A stretch of 64,000 nt of DNA from Nocardia lijiangensis NBRC 108240 (lineage in GTDB: Bacteria > Actinomycetota > Actinomycetes > Mycobacteriales > Mycobacteriaceae). The stretch lies in assembly GCF_001613045.1 (NCBI RefSeq), contig NZ_BDBP01000013.1, positions 82,807 through 146,806 of the forward strand, read 5' to 3'. The notes beneath the pieces were generated by a model, which worked only from the letters and a program-made list of their open reading frames with translations, was not told the origin of the DNA and made no database searches. Each line of letters begins with the position of its first letter. The first letter of the stretch is position 1. Positions 27,080 to 35,891 of this stretch are shown piece by piece. The position numbers and the translations under genes are program-made.

Positions 27080-28099
27080 TCAGCGACGCCGTTGGGTCGC
27101 GTCGAGCAGGGCAGGGGGTGTGTCGTGCTTCTCGTCCGGGGCGAGGTCGGCACCGGGAGCGACGATCGCGTCGATCGCGTCGAGCACATCGCCGGAGAGC
27201 ACGGTGTCGGCGGCGGCGAGCTGCGAGTGCAGGTGGTCCATGGTGCGGGGGCCGATGATCGCGCTGGTCACGGCGCGGTGTGCGGTGACGAAACCGAGCG
27301 CGAGCTGGATCATCGTCAGACCGGACGCATCGGCGAGTTCGGCCAGCTGTTCGACGGCCGCCATTTTGGCCCGGTTGGACGGGATGCTGGTGTCGAAGCG
27401 TTGCGGCATGAATGATGAACGGCTGGTGGTGATTTCGCGGTTCTCGCGAATCGCGCCCGACAGCCAGCCCGAGGCCAGCGGGCTCCATGCCAGCACGCCG
27501 AGCCCGTACTGCTCGGTCACGGGCAGGACGTGAGTCTCGATGCCGCGCTGCAGGATCGAGTAGCCGGGCTGCTCGGTGACATAGCGGCTCAGGTGGTTCT
27601 GCCTGGCGGCCCACTGTCCTTGCACGATGCGGTACGCGGGAAACGTCGAGGAGCCGAAGTAGCGAATCTTTCCCGCGCGCTGTAGATCGGTCAACGCCGA
27701 CAGCGTCTCCTCGTCGCTGGTGCTCGGGTCCCAGCGGTGGATCTGGTAGAGATCGACATGGTCGACGCCGAGACGGCGCAGACTGTTGTCCACTGCGGTG
27801 ACCAACCAGCGGCGCGAACCGCCCCGGTGGTTGCGCTCGTCGCTCATCGGCATGGCCGCCTTCGTGGCCAGCACGATGTCGTCGCGGCGGCCTGCGATGG
27901 CCTTGCCGACCATCTCCTCCGACTCCCCCTGGCTGTACCTGTCGGCGGTGTCTATCAGGTTGATCCCCGCGTCCAGAGCGGCGTGGACGATGGCGGTGGC
28001 CTCGTCCTGAGTAGTGCGTCCCAAACTGCCGAAATTCATCGCGCCGAGCACGAGGGTGCTGACCTGCACACCGGTGCGGCCCAAGGTGCGGTACTGCAT
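27080..28099 (-). CDS. Aldo/keto reductase
   Basis: The 339-residue TIM-barrel NADPH oxidoreductase opens LGRTGVQVSTLVLGAMNFG. The catalytic acid Asp50 and Tyr55 lie in LIDTADRYSQGESE; a catalytic lysine follows in LATKAA. C-terminal AIIGPRTMDHLHSQL is typical of the AKR11-13 type. The ATG at 28099 has GGAGGAA 8 bases upstream; the longer frame is filler. It is divergent from a TetR gene with two operators between them, which suggests inducible detoxification of a carbonyl compound. Confidence 0.92.
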   Translation of the reverse strand: MQYRTLGRTGVQVSTLVLGAMNFGSLGRTTQDEATAIVHAALDAGINLIDTADRYSQGESEEMVGKAIAGRRDDIVLATKAAMPMSDERNHRGGSRRWLVTAVDNSLRRLGVDHVDLYQIHRWDPSTSDEETLSALTDLQRAGKIRYFGSSTFPAYRIVQGQWAARQNHLSRYVTEQPGYSILQRGIETHVLPVTEQYGLGVLAWSPLASGWLSGAIRENREITTSRSSFMPQRFDTSIPSNRAKMAAVEQLAELADASGLTMIQLALGFVTAHRAVTSAIIGPRTMDHLHSQLAAADTVLSGDVLDAIDAIVAPGADLAPDEKHDTPPALLDATQRRR

Positions 28100-28171
28100 G
28101 AGGCGTTCCTCCATGAGAGGTGAAGCGAGGGGGATTGGTTTCGGATCGCCGGTGCTGGCATCCTGAACAAA

Positions 28172-28213
28172 CGGAACCATGTTCCGTCGAACAACATACG
28201 GAACATGGTTCCG
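28172..28213. promoter_or_regulatory. Two TetR operators in the AKR-TetR intergenic region
   Basis: CGGAACCATGTTCCG at 28172-28186 and its exact complement CGGAACATGGTTCCG at 28199-28213 form a pair 27 bases apart centre to centre. Each is a near-palindrome, CGGAAC-N3-GTTCCG. A weaker copy, CGGAACACCGTTCAG, lies at 28886-28900, after the TetR gene. They should bind the adjacent TetR protein and control both genes. Confidence 0.8.
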
Positions 28214-28246
28214 CTTGGCAAGTGGAGTGACGGAGGTAGTTGCGTA

Positions 28247-28831
28247 ATGGCCGATACCGGCGGATCAGGATCGTCGGCCCCGCGGAAGCGAGCAGACGCC
28301 CGGCGTAACGAACAGACACTGTTGGACGCGGCCGCGGCGGCTTTCGTCTCGTCCGGCGTCGACGCCCCCGTGCGCGACATCGCCGCACGCGCGGGTGTCG
28401 GCGTGGGCACGATCTATCGCCACTTCCCCACCCGCGCCGATCTAATCGTCGCCGTCTACCGGCACCAGGTCGAGGCATGCGCGGCGGCCGGGCCGGCATT
28501 GCTGGCCGACAGCAAAACGCCGCACGCGGCCTTGGCGCGGTGGATCAACCTCTTCGTCGACTTCCTGGTCACCAAGCACGGCCTGGCCGAGGCGTTGCAG
28601 TCCGGCGACCCCACCTTCGAGACCCTGCACAGCTATTTCCTCGACCGTCTCGTCCCCGTATGCACCCAGCTGCTCGACGCCGCTGCCGCAGCCGGCGAGA
28701 TTCGCCCCGACATGGAGGCCTACGAACTCCTGCGCGGCGTCGGCAATCTGTGCATCGGCGCAGGCAACACTCCCCGCTACGACGCACGACGCATGGTCGA
28801 ACTCCTCATCGCAGGACTACGCCGCCACTGA
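28247..28831 (+). CDS. TetR-family repressor of the aldo/keto reductase
   Basis: This 194-residue regulator has a TetR helix-turn-helix (residues about 22-66: RDIAARAGVGVGTIYRHFPTR) preceded by a basic segment APRKRADARRNEQ. The C-terminal part resembles the SACE_7040-type TetR C-terminal domain. The ATG at 28247 has GGAGG 11 bases upstream; a longer frame overlaps one operator and is rejected. It is divergent from the aldo/keto reductase. Confidence 0.9.
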   Translation: MADTGGSGSSAPRKRADARRNEQTLLDAAAAAFVSSGVDAPVRDIAARAGVGVGTIYRHFPTRADLIVAVYRHQVEACAAAGPALLADSKTPHAALARWINLFVDFLVTKHGLAEALQSGDPTFETLHSYFLDRLVPVCTQLLDAAAAAGEIRPDMEAYELLRGVGNLCIGAGNTPRYDARRMVELLIAGLRRH

Positions 28832-28932
28832 GCCTCGGCGGCCGCGATTTCCGCGCGCGAAGGGGTGGGCGAACCGACCCGCAAACGGAACACCGTTCAG
28901 TCCTTCGGGTGCCGCTTGACTCGGTATTCGTC

Positions 28933-29835
28933 TTACGCGGTGGCGGACGGTGTTCGTTTCGGTTCGATGGCATCTCCTCGATAGGTCGCCGCGGCGATCT
29001 GTACGAACGACCGGATGAGGGGATTTGCGGTGGCGCTGTTCCAGGCGACGACAAGCCTGCTGGGCGGCATATCGGTCAGCCGGACGGCGACGAGGCCGTC
29101 CGGTAGCGCGTGGGTGCGGGGTGCCAGCCCGATCGTGCCGCTCCAGAGCACTGCTTGCAGGCACTCGTGGACAGTGCGGACGATCGGACCGCGCCGGAGT
29201 TCACCGCCGGGCTCGGTGCCGTTCCAATAGGCGCGCCAGAAGGGGTCGGTTCCCTCGGGCAGCTGAAACCAGCGGCGATCGGAAAGGTCGCTCAGCCAGA
29301 GAGATTCACGGTCGGCGAGGGGATCATCGCTGCGCAGCACCACCCCCACCGGGTCGGAGCGCAGCATCACGGTGTCGATTCCGGCGTCGTCGAACGGCAC
29401 GCGGGTGAGCGCGACATCGACGAGGCCCGTTCGCAGACCGGTCGTCGGGTCGGTGAGGTCTGCTTCGCGGATACGGATGTGGACGTCGGGGTGGCGGCGG
29501 CGGAAGGCGGCGGCGAGGCGGGTACCGGCCTGTTCGGCGCTGTCGGCCAGAATGCCGATCGTGATGACCGCCGGTCCGGCGGCGGCGGCGACCCGGGCGC
29601 GCGCCCGCTCGGCCTGCTCCAGCAGTGCGCGGGCCTCGTCGTAGAGCACGGTTCCGGCCGGGGTGAGTGCGACTCCGGTGGTGGAGCGGTGCAGCAGGTC
29701 GGCGCCGAGTTCGGCCTCGAGGCGTTTGATGGCCCGGCTCAGTGGCGGTTGGGACATGTGGAGGCGGGCGGCGGCGCGTCCGAAGTGGCGTTCCTCGGCA
29801 ACGGCCACGAAGTATCGGAGTACGCGCATGTCCAT
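28933..29835 (-). CDS. LysR-family regulator
   Basis: The 300-residue protein has the LysR winged helix at its start (FVAVAEERHFGRAAARLHMSQPPLSRAIKRLEAELG) and a periplasmic-binding-protein-like effector domain. It is divergent from the MBL hydrolase gene, so it may regulate it. The ATG at 29835 is the first codon of the family-like sequence; the frame extends upstream with unrelated residues. Confidence 0.9.
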   Translation of the reverse strand: MDMRVLRYFVAVAEERHFGRAAARLHMSQPPLSRAIKRLEAELGADLLHRSTTGVALTPAGTVLYDEARALLEQAERARARVAAAAGPAVITIGILADSAEQAGTRLAAAFRRRHPDVHIRIREADLTDPTTGLRTGLVDVALTRVPFDDAGIDTVMLRSDPVGVVLRSDDPLADRESLWLSDLSDRRWFQLPEGTDPFWRAYWNGTEPGGELRRGPIVRTVHECLQAVLWSGTIGLAPRTHALPDGLVAVRLTDMPPSRLVVAWNSATANPLIRSFVQIAAATYRGDAIEPKRTPSATA

Positions 29836-29987
29836 TACCGGCGACGATACCCGCACGGTATCGGGTGGCAGGAAAGGGTGTTGGACGCGGCGACCGGAGC
29901 CGCGCTGGACTGGAGAAGTCCAATCGGCCGCGACTACCCCGGTGAATCCGGCTGCGGCCCAGCGTCTTTCCAAGGAGTTCTCTCGCC

Positions 29988-30917
29988 ATGGCCGAATACC
30001 TGCTGCCCGAACCAGCTGTGGAGATCACGCAAGTGCGGGAACTCGCCCGCGATCTGGTGGTGGTGCCGAACCGAAACGTGCAGCTGGTCCCCAACATCGG
30101 GCTGATCGGCGGCACGCATTCGGTGTTGGTCGTCGAGACCGGAATGGGCCCGGCGAACGCCGAGAAAGTGCTCGAATTCGCGACCGGCTACGCCGCAGGC
30201 CGCAAGTTGTATCTGACCACGACTCACTTCCATCCCGAGCACGCGTTCGGCGCACAGGTATTCAGCGACGCGGCGACCTACCTGATCAACCAGGCGCAGG
30301 CCACCGACCTGGCCACCAAGGGCGCCGGTTACCTCGAGATGTTCCGAGGGCTCGGGTCGTCGATCGCCCGGCACCTGGAGGGCGTCGAATTGGCCACTCC
30401 GGACATTGTTTACGACGACTCCTACGACCTCGACTTGGGCGGCCGGGTGGTGCGGATGCGCGCCACCGGCCGAGCGCACAGCAAGGGCGACCAGGTGGTG
30501 ACGATCCCCGACGCCGAGGTGATGTTCACCGGAGATCTGGTCGAGGCGGGACAATTCGCGATCTTCCCCTGGTTCCCGCCGCACGACACCGACGTGTCCG
30601 GTACCGGGTGGATCGAGGTGATGCAGCGCCTGGCCGCCGAACAGCCGAGGGTGGTCGTTCCCGGCCACGGCGAAATCGGTGGCCCGCGACTGCTCGCCGA
30701 CGTTCGCGACTACCTGCGGCTGCTGCGTGACGAGACGTGGATTCGTCGCGACTCGTCGATGAGCCAGGACACGATCATCGAGGAAGTGCGCGCACTGATG
30801 GTCGAACGGCATCCGGAATGGTTGGGGCAGGAGTGGATTCAGCAAGGCGTCGGCTGCCTGTGCGCTGAGCACGTTCCCTCGCATGCTCACCGCAATGGCG
30901 TCCTCGGCTCAAAGTGA
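29988..30917 (+). CDS. MBL-fold metallohydrolase
   Basis: This 309-residue metallo-beta-lactamase-fold protein has the metal site HFHPEH at 80-85 (His80, His82, Glu84, His85), in which the usual Asp of HxHxDH is replaced by Glu. FTGDLVEAGQ and VVPGHGE supply the later metal ligands. The substrate is unknown. It overlaps the HxlR gene by 9 bases tail to tail. GGAG lies 8 bases before the ATG. Confidence 0.88.
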   Translation: MAEYLLPEPAVEITQVRELARDLVVVPNRNVQLVPNIGLIGGTHSVLVVETGMGPANAEKVLEFATGYAAGRKLYLTTTHFHPEHAFGAQVFSDAATYLINQAQATDLATKGAGYLEMFRGLGSSIARHLEGVELATPDIVYDDSYDLDLGGRVVRMRATGRAHSKGDQVVTIPDAEVMFTGDLVEAGQFAIFPWFPPHDTDVSGTGWIEVMQRLAAEQPRVVVPGHGEIGGPRLLADVRDYLRLLRDETWIRRDSSMSQDTIIEEVRALMVERHPEWLGQEWIQQGVGCLCAEHVPSHAHRNGVLGSK

Positions 30918-31298
30918 TGGCAATTCTTCTTGGTCGTCGAAGCGCTCACGTGCTTGCTCGACGGCGGGCAGCGTGACAGTGGTCCAGTGCAGGAGTGCGT
31001 CGATGAGGTCCTGCAACGTTTTTCCGATCGGCGTGATTCGGTATTCGACGGCGACGGGTCGGGTGCTTGTCACGATGCGCTCCACCATCCCGTTGCGCTC
31101 GAGGCGCCGCAGTGCCGCCGTGAGCGGCTTCTGCGTCACGATCGGGATCGCCCGGCGGAGTTCGTTGAAGCGCAACGGCCGCTCGCACAGGGCATCGAGG
31201 ATCTGCAGCGACCACTTGTCGAGCACTTGGTCGAGCAACTCGCGGTGCTGCTCGGTGAGCTGAGGACTGTCCGAACTGTGTGGAGCGGTTTCCTTCAT
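30909..31298 (-). CDS. HxlR-family regulator
   Basis: This 129-residue winged-helix protein is an HxlR (MarR-like) regulator: DKWSLQILDALCERPLRFNELRRAIPIVTQKPLTAALRRLERNGMVER is the diagnostic helix-turn-helix. It is divergent from the RidA gene with a 78-base gap that should carry both promoters, so it probably controls RidA. Confidence 0.9.
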   Translation of the reverse strand: MKETAPHSSDSPQLTEQHRELLDQVLDKWSLQILDALCERPLRFNELRRAIPIVTQKPLTAALRRLERNGMVERIVTSTRPVAVEYRITPIGKTLQDLIDALLHWTTVTLPAVEQARERFDDQEELPSL

Positions 31299-31376
31299 GA
31301 CACCTAGTCTCGTTGAAGTTCCCTTCTAGTACCAGGTAGACATCGGATACCAACTCCGACCGTGAAGGGACACATC

Positions 31377-31787
31377 ATGGCAGTGCAGCTGCTGACTCCG
31401 GAGGGCATGTTCGCTCCCGTTCCGTACCACCATGTTTCGATCAGCACGGGCACCCGCCAGGTGCACGTGGCCGGCCAGATCGCCCGCGACGCCGAGGGCA
31501 ACCCCGTCGCGACCGACGACCTCACCGGCCAGGTCGCGCAGGCACTGCGCAACACGGCACGCGGCCTGGCCGGCGCCGGAGCGAGCTTTGCCGACGTCGT
31601 ACGCCTCCGGTTCTTCGTCACGCACTGGACCCCGGACAAGTACGACGACTTCATCGCTGGAATCGACCGCGTCGCAGACGAACTCGGCATACCGCAGCCG
31701 TTGCCGCCCGTGTCGGCGATCGGCGTCGACTACCTGTTCGAGCCCGACGTTCTCGTCGAGGTCGAGGCATTCGCCGTACTCGACTGA
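31377..31787 (+). CDS. RidA-family protein (enamine/imine deaminase-like)
   Basis: The 136-residue protein matches the YjgF/RidA superfamily: VHVAGQIARDAEGNP and a conserved core ending SAIGVDYLFEPDVLVEVEAFAV. RidA proteins hydrolyse reactive enamine/imine intermediates; here, with HxlR control, it may belong to a detoxification response. The ATG at 31377 has GAAGGGA 8 bases upstream; a GTG 15 bases earlier is less likely. A terminator follows. Confidence 0.87.
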   Translation: MAVQLLTPEGMFAPVPYHHVSISTGTRQVHVAGQIARDAEGNPVATDDLTGQVAQALRNTARGLAGAGASFADVVRLRFFVTHWTPDKYDDFIAGIDRVADELGIPQPLPPVSAIGVDYLFEPDVLVEVEAFAVLD

Positions 31788-31792
31788 GATTC

Positions 31793-31823
31793 GGCCCCGC
31801 GTCACGGCGAGCGACGCGGGGCC
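31793..31823. terminator. Hairpin terminator between RidA and the FAD monooxygenase
   Basis: GGCCCCGCGT at 31793-31802 pairs perfectly with ACGCGGGGCC at 31814-31823 across 11 bases. It lies between two convergent genes and may serve both. Confidence 0.65.
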
Positions 31824-31897
31824 TCACCGATGTGTCTGTATTGCACCCGCTCGGCGTACTGCCGCGTTCGTTCGTGCGGCAGCGCCGGATGGCTCGA

Positions 31898-33466
31898 TCA
31901 CCGCACTGTGGTGTCGAATGTCGTTGTGTCGGAGGATGTCTCGGCCACGCCGAGCCATTGGGTGAGCGCGGTGGTCAGGGTGGCGTGGTCGATGGGTTGG
32001 GTGGCCGGGTTGACCCAGGCGACGTAGCCGTCGGGGCGAACGAGCACCGCGTCGACCGCGGGCACGTCACCGTAAACGGGCAGGTGCCAACGGTCGCCGG
32101 GCTGGGCGGATTCGAGCCGGGCGTCGACACGGTCCACGCGGTCGGCCCATGGGGTGAGGATGTCGGCCGATACTTCGGCGCCGAGGTCGATCAGGATGGG
32201 CCGTGCCTGCTGGAGCACGGTGAACACGTCGGTGCCGCCGTGGTCGGTGGTGAGGGCCAGGTTGGGCATACGGCGTCCAAGCAGGGGGTGGGTGTCGCCG
32301 AGGGGATAGCGCAGATCCAGTCCGCTGAGAATTCCGCTGAGCCGCAGGCACACTTCCGGCACGGTGAGTATGTCGGCGATGACGTCGCGTAGTGCGTCGT
32401 TCTGGCGTCCGGGTTTGATCAGAGCGGTTTGGGCTTTGGTCAGTCGCAGCACGGTGGCCGCGATCGGGTGCCGCTCTTCGTGGTAGGTGTCCAGAAGCGA
32501 GTCGGCCGAGGCGTGGTCGAGCACGGCGGCAAGTTTCCAGCCCAGGTTCACCGCGTCCTGGATCCCGAGGTTCAACCCCTGTCCACCGATCGGCGAATGG
32601 GTGTGGGCGGCGTCGCCGGCGAGGAAGACCCGGCCCCGGCGGTAGTGGGTGGCCTGACGGAACCCGTCGGAGAAGCGGGATGCCCACCGAGCTTCGCGCA
32701 GGCCGTAATCGGTGCCGAGTCCGTCGCGCATGACCTCCCGCAATTCGTCGAGAGTGACCGGTGCGGAGCGGTCGGCCGGGGGTGTCGCGCGCATCAGGCT
32801 CAGGCGGAACCAGCCCGATTCGGCCCGCGAGATCTGGTAGGTGCCGATCCGTTCGTTACGGCCGAAGACGCCGTTGCCGTCGGGCGGGCAGTCCAACCGC
32901 ACGTCGCCGACCACCCAGGACGAGACCGGCTCGTCGCCGGGGAACCCGATGCCGCAGATCCTGCGCACGGCGCTGTGCCCACCGTCGCAGCCGACGAGGT
33001 AATCGGCGCGGATCGAAGCCGGGCCGTCCTGCCCGTCGAGCAGGACCTCGACCCCGTCGTCGTCCTGGCGCAGGTCCGCCACCGCGGTCGACCACACGAT
33101 CCGGACGCCGAGTTCGACGGCGCGGGCGGTCAGGATCCGCTCGGTCTCGTGCTGCGGCACGATCAGTGCGGTCGGCCAGTCCGGATCGAACCGGTGCGGG
33201 GCCATGGGAAGGCCGGAGAACAGGACTGCGGGCAGGATCTTGCCGCGGCTGCGGAACTCCTCGGCCAAACCGCGTTGGGCGAAGATCTCGACGCTACGAG
33301 CGTTGATGCCGGGTGCGCGCGACTCGCCGACGGTGCCAGCAGGCCGCCGCTCCACCACGACAACGTCGATTCCGCCGAGCCGCAATTCGGCGGCGAGCAT
33401 GAGGCCGGTCGGCCCGGCGCCCGCGATGACGACCTGAGTCCGGGATGTCGAAAATTCATAATTCAT
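31898..33466 (-). CDS. FAD-dependent aromatic monooxygenase, rifampicin monooxygenase/polyketide hydroxylase type
   Basis: This 522-residue PHBH-fold flavoprotein has GAGPTG at 16-21 (FAD), GCDGGHSAVR at 159-168 (DG motif) and GDAAHTHSPIGGQGLN at 284-299. It belongs with RdmE/PgaE-type polyketide hydroxylases and rifampicin monooxygenases, some of which inactivate drugs in Nocardia. It is divergent from a MarR gene whose two palindromic boxes overlap its start codon, indicating repression relieved by a substrate. The ATG at 33466 sits inside box 1; leader length is near zero. Confidence 0.88.
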   Translation of the reverse strand: MNYEFSTSRTQVVIAGAGPTGLMLAAELRLGGIDVVVVERRPAGTVGESRAPGINARSVEIFAQRGLAEEFRSRGKILPAVLFSGLPMAPHRFDPDWPTALIVPQHETERILTARAVELGVRIVWSTAVADLRQDDDGVEVLLDGQDGPASIRADYLVGCDGGHSAVRRICGIGFPGDEPVSSWVVGDVRLDCPPDGNGVFGRNERIGTYQISRAESGWFRLSLMRATPPADRSAPVTLDELREVMRDGLGTDYGLREARWASRFSDGFRQATHYRRGRVFLAGDAAHTHSPIGGQGLNLGIQDAVNLGWKLAAVLDHASADSLLDTYHEERHPIAATVLRLTKAQTALIKPGRQNDALRDVIADILTVPEVCLRLSGILSGLDLRYPLGDTHPLLGRRMPNLALTTDHGGTDVFTVLQQARPILIDLGAEVSADILTPWADRVDRVDARLESAQPGDRWHLPVYGDVPAVDAVLVRPDGYVAWVNPATQPIDHATLTTALTQWLGVAETSSDTTTFDTTVR

Positions 33467-33498
33467 AGGATCCTATGTAACTCTAGATAGGATCCTAT
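33464..33498. promoter_or_regulatory. Paired MarR operator boxes
   Basis: CATAGGATCCTATG at 33464-33477 and ATAGGATCCTAT at 33487-33498 are perfect palindromes, both followed by GTAA. Their centres are 22 bases apart, two helical turns. Box 1 includes the monooxygenase start codon; box 2 is 13 bases before the MarR start. This is a clear binding pair for the adjacent MarR. Confidence 0.85.
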
Positions 33499-33511
33499 GT
33501 AAAGTGGTGTC

Positions 33512-33991
33512 ATGGACACCCCGTCGATGCCCGGCCTGGCCCGGCTGATCAACCGCGCAGCACGCACGCTCGCCCGCGACGGCGATGCAGCGCTGCGGCC
33601 CCTCGGCCTGCGGTATGCCCAGGTCCCGGTCCTGGCCCTGCTGCGTAACGGCACAGCACTGACCCAGAAGGAACTGGCCGAAGCCACCGGCATCGAGCAG
33701 CCCTCCATGGCCCAACTACTCACCAGGATGGACCGGGACGGGCTGATCCGCCGCGCACCGAATCCTCGCGATGCCCGTAGTCAGACGATCACGCTGGCCG
33801 ACGACACTGCTCCGCATTTGACCGAAGCGCGCACGCAGCTGGCCGAAATCGAACGGCGGGCCCTCGCCGGATTCAGCGCCGCCGAGATCCGGACCCTCGA
33901 ACAGCTGCTGACCCGGCTCAACGACAACCTCGAGCCCGAGAGGGCTGGATCCGGTGGAAACGCAGAAGCCACACCGCATTCCGACGAGTGA
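33512..33991 (+). CDS. MarR-family repressor
   Basis: The 159-residue protein has the MarR winged helix (LTQKELAEATGIEQPSMAQLLTRMDRDGLIRRAPNPRDARSQTITL) and flanking dimerisation helices. It should repress its own promoter and the divergent monooxygenase by binding the two ATAGGATCCTAT boxes; a phenolic or drug ligand is likely. Confidence 0.92.
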   Translation: MDTPSMPGLARLINRAARTLARDGDAALRPLGLRYAQVPVLALLRNGTALTQKELAEATGIEQPSMAQLLTRMDRDGLIRRAPNPRDARSQTITLADDTAPHLTEARTQLAEIERRALAGFSAAEIRTLEQLLTRLNDNLEPERAGSGGNAEATPHSDE

Positions 33992-34051
33992 GCCCGATGC
34001 CATCGCCGACGTGCCGCGTCGAGCGAGCCCCCGGCCGTAGGCTGACCCCTC

Positions 34052-34567
34052 GTGAAATACCTTGGATCCATCCGAAATCCCGTGCACAACGGGCTTTTCC
34101 TGGTGCTGTGTGATGCGGGGGCGCGGTTCGGCGGCTGGGATGTCCACGGTGACGAGCTCGCCGCTGAGGGCAGCACGCAACTGGTGCTCGACGGGTTGCG
34201 CGGCTACGTCGAGGAAGCCCACGGTGACGGCCGGCACGAGGTGCGCCGCGGCGATGACGGAACCCTCTGGATCTCACCGCCGGTCGAGCCGGGCGTCCAC
34301 CCGATTCCTGCGGACGGCCTCGAACACGAGCCACGTACCGAAACCCATCCGATGGGGCTCGTCGATGTGCCGAGCGGAACGCTGGTCCTCGCCCTCGCCT
34401 ATCCGCCGCTCAATATGACGACCACCGGTGACCACGCAGGCGTTACCCACGGGGAAGGCGAACGCCTCGACGTCGTGGTCGGCCCCGGCACTTTGGCGAT
34501 CACACGCGAGCGCACCGCCGCGGGCCAGACGGTAGCCCTGCGGTTCGTGCCGACGCAGGGTCTCTAG
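34052..34567 (+). CDS. Hypothetical protein
   Basis: I do not recognise this 171-residue protein. It begins at GTG 34052 (MKYLGSIRNPVHNGLF) and is acidic, with predicted beta-rich sequence and no membrane segment or signal peptide; conserved-looking pieces are VEPGVHPIPADGLEHEPR and VTHGEGERLDVVVGPGTL. Composition fits the genome and the frame is long and uninterrupted, so I believe it is coding. The gene after it is 255 bases away with a weak IS-end-like stretch between. Confidence 0.6.
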   Translation: MKYLGSIRNPVHNGLFLVLCDAGARFGGWDVHGDELAAEGSTQLVLDGLRGYVEEAHGDGRHEVRRGDDGTLWISPPVEPGVHPIPADGLEHEPRTETHPMGLVDVPSGTLVLALAYPPLNMTTTGDHAGVTHGEGERLDVVVGPGTLAITRERTAAGQTVALRFVPTQGL

Positions 34568-34822
34568 GCCGTCGATCGCCGCCACGCACATACAGGCGGA
34601 TTCAAAAGTCTTGGCCAGCGCCGACTTTCCGACCCGCAGATGCTGATGTCGTCTCAAATGGTGGCCGCATTGATCTGTCTGAGGACTCCTACAGCCACCA
34701 CGCCTGCCACGGCACGTGACTGAGGGCGCCGACTCGAGAGCCATCACCCGGCGGTTCCTTTGCGGGCATCGCAGTCCAGGCCGCCGTACTGCCGGGATTC
34801 GCGGACCGGGTGATCAGGACTC

Positions 34823-35779
34823 TCACGTGTCGGATGATGTGGTTGGGCTCCCGGGCGTGCGAAGGGTCCGGCGGATGGCGCTGCGGAGCCAGTGATGGGC
34901 TCCATCGGCTGTGTGCCGGGGGTGCCAGGCCATGCTGATGGTCAGTGGCGGCAGTGCCAGGGGGATGTCGAGGAGGTGCAGCCCGAGGGCGGTCGCGTCG
35001 TCGGTGAGGGGCGACGGGCCGGCACCGGGGAGTGCGGCGGGTACGAGGCAGACGATGTCGCTGCGGGCGGCGAGGGTCATGGCGGCCAGGTGGCTGGGGA
35101 GGACGACGCTGACCCGCCGTTGGAGGTTCTGCTCGGCCAGCGCGGTGTCGAGCGGGCCGGTGAACCGGCCACGGCGGCTGACCACGACGTGTTGGGCGGC
35201 AGCGAGCCGGGCCGGGGTCAAGGGTTCTTCGGTGAGGTGATGGCCGGGCCGGACGGCCGCCACCATGCGCAGACTGACCAGTTCTTCGACCTGGGTTTCG
35301 GGGTCTACGTGATCGATGGATCCGATCTCCAGATCGATCCGGCCGTCGCGAAGTGCAGATCCGGCCTCCAGCTCTTCGGCCCGGAGCCGGAACGAGACCC
35401 CCGGCGCCTCCTGCTGGGCCAGTGGCAGCAGCCGGGGGGCCAGTGCCGCGCCGACCAGGTCGGCGGCCTGGAGGGTGAAGGTCCTGCTCAGGTCGGCGGG
35501 GTCGACGCCCGTGCCGGGGCTGAGCAGTGCTCCGAGGCTGCGCACCACCGCGGCGGCTTCTTCGCGCAGGGCCTGGGCACGCGGGGTGGGGACCATGGTC
35601 TGTCCGGCCCGGACCAGGAGGGGGTCTTGGAGGATGCGGCGCAGGCGGGCGAGGGTGCGGCTCATGGCGGCGGGCGACGTGTGCAGTCGGGCAGCAGCGC
35701 GGGTGACGCTCTGCTCGGTCAGCAGGGCGTCCAGCGCGATGGCGAGATTGGCGTCGATGACCGGATCCGGGCTGTTCAC
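34823..35779 (-). CDS. LysR-family regulator of the NmrA-darcynin genes
   Basis: This 318-residue LysR protein has the helix-turn-helix near its N-terminus (SVTRAAARLHTSPAAMSRTLARLRRILQDPLLVR). The GTG start is at 35779. It is divergent from the NmrA-like gene, with 112 bases between them, and probably activates it. The block 34.8-37.2 kb has Streptomyces-like G+C-rich codon use and lies next to IS-end-like sequences. Confidence 0.9.
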   Translation of the reverse strand: MNSPDPVIDANLAIALDALLTEQSVTRAAARLHTSPAAMSRTLARLRRILQDPLLVRAGQTMVPTPRAQALREEAAAVVRSLGALLSPGTGVDPADLSRTFTLQAADLVGAALAPRLLPLAQQEAPGVSFRLRAEELEAGSALRDGRIDLEIGSIDHVDPETQVEELVSLRMVAAVRPGHHLTEEPLTPARLAAAQHVVVSRRGRFTGPLDTALAEQNLQRRVSVVLPSHLAAMTLAARSDIVCLVPAALPGAGPSPLTDDATALGLHLLDIPLALPPLTISMAWHPRHTADGAHHWLRSAIRRTLRTPGSPTTSSDT

Positions 35780-35891
35780 CAGCGTTATTCCATTTCAGTC
35801 AATAATTCAGTGCCGAAGTTCCCATTGTGGCAACGCCTGGCTCTCCGCAGGATGACGGGTGCACCGATCCACCACGACCTGCGAGGCTTTC

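Noticed and set aside
27039..28499. 486-codon minus-strand frame
   Set aside because: Runs through the aldo/keto reductase and the TetR operators in a different frame; no motif.
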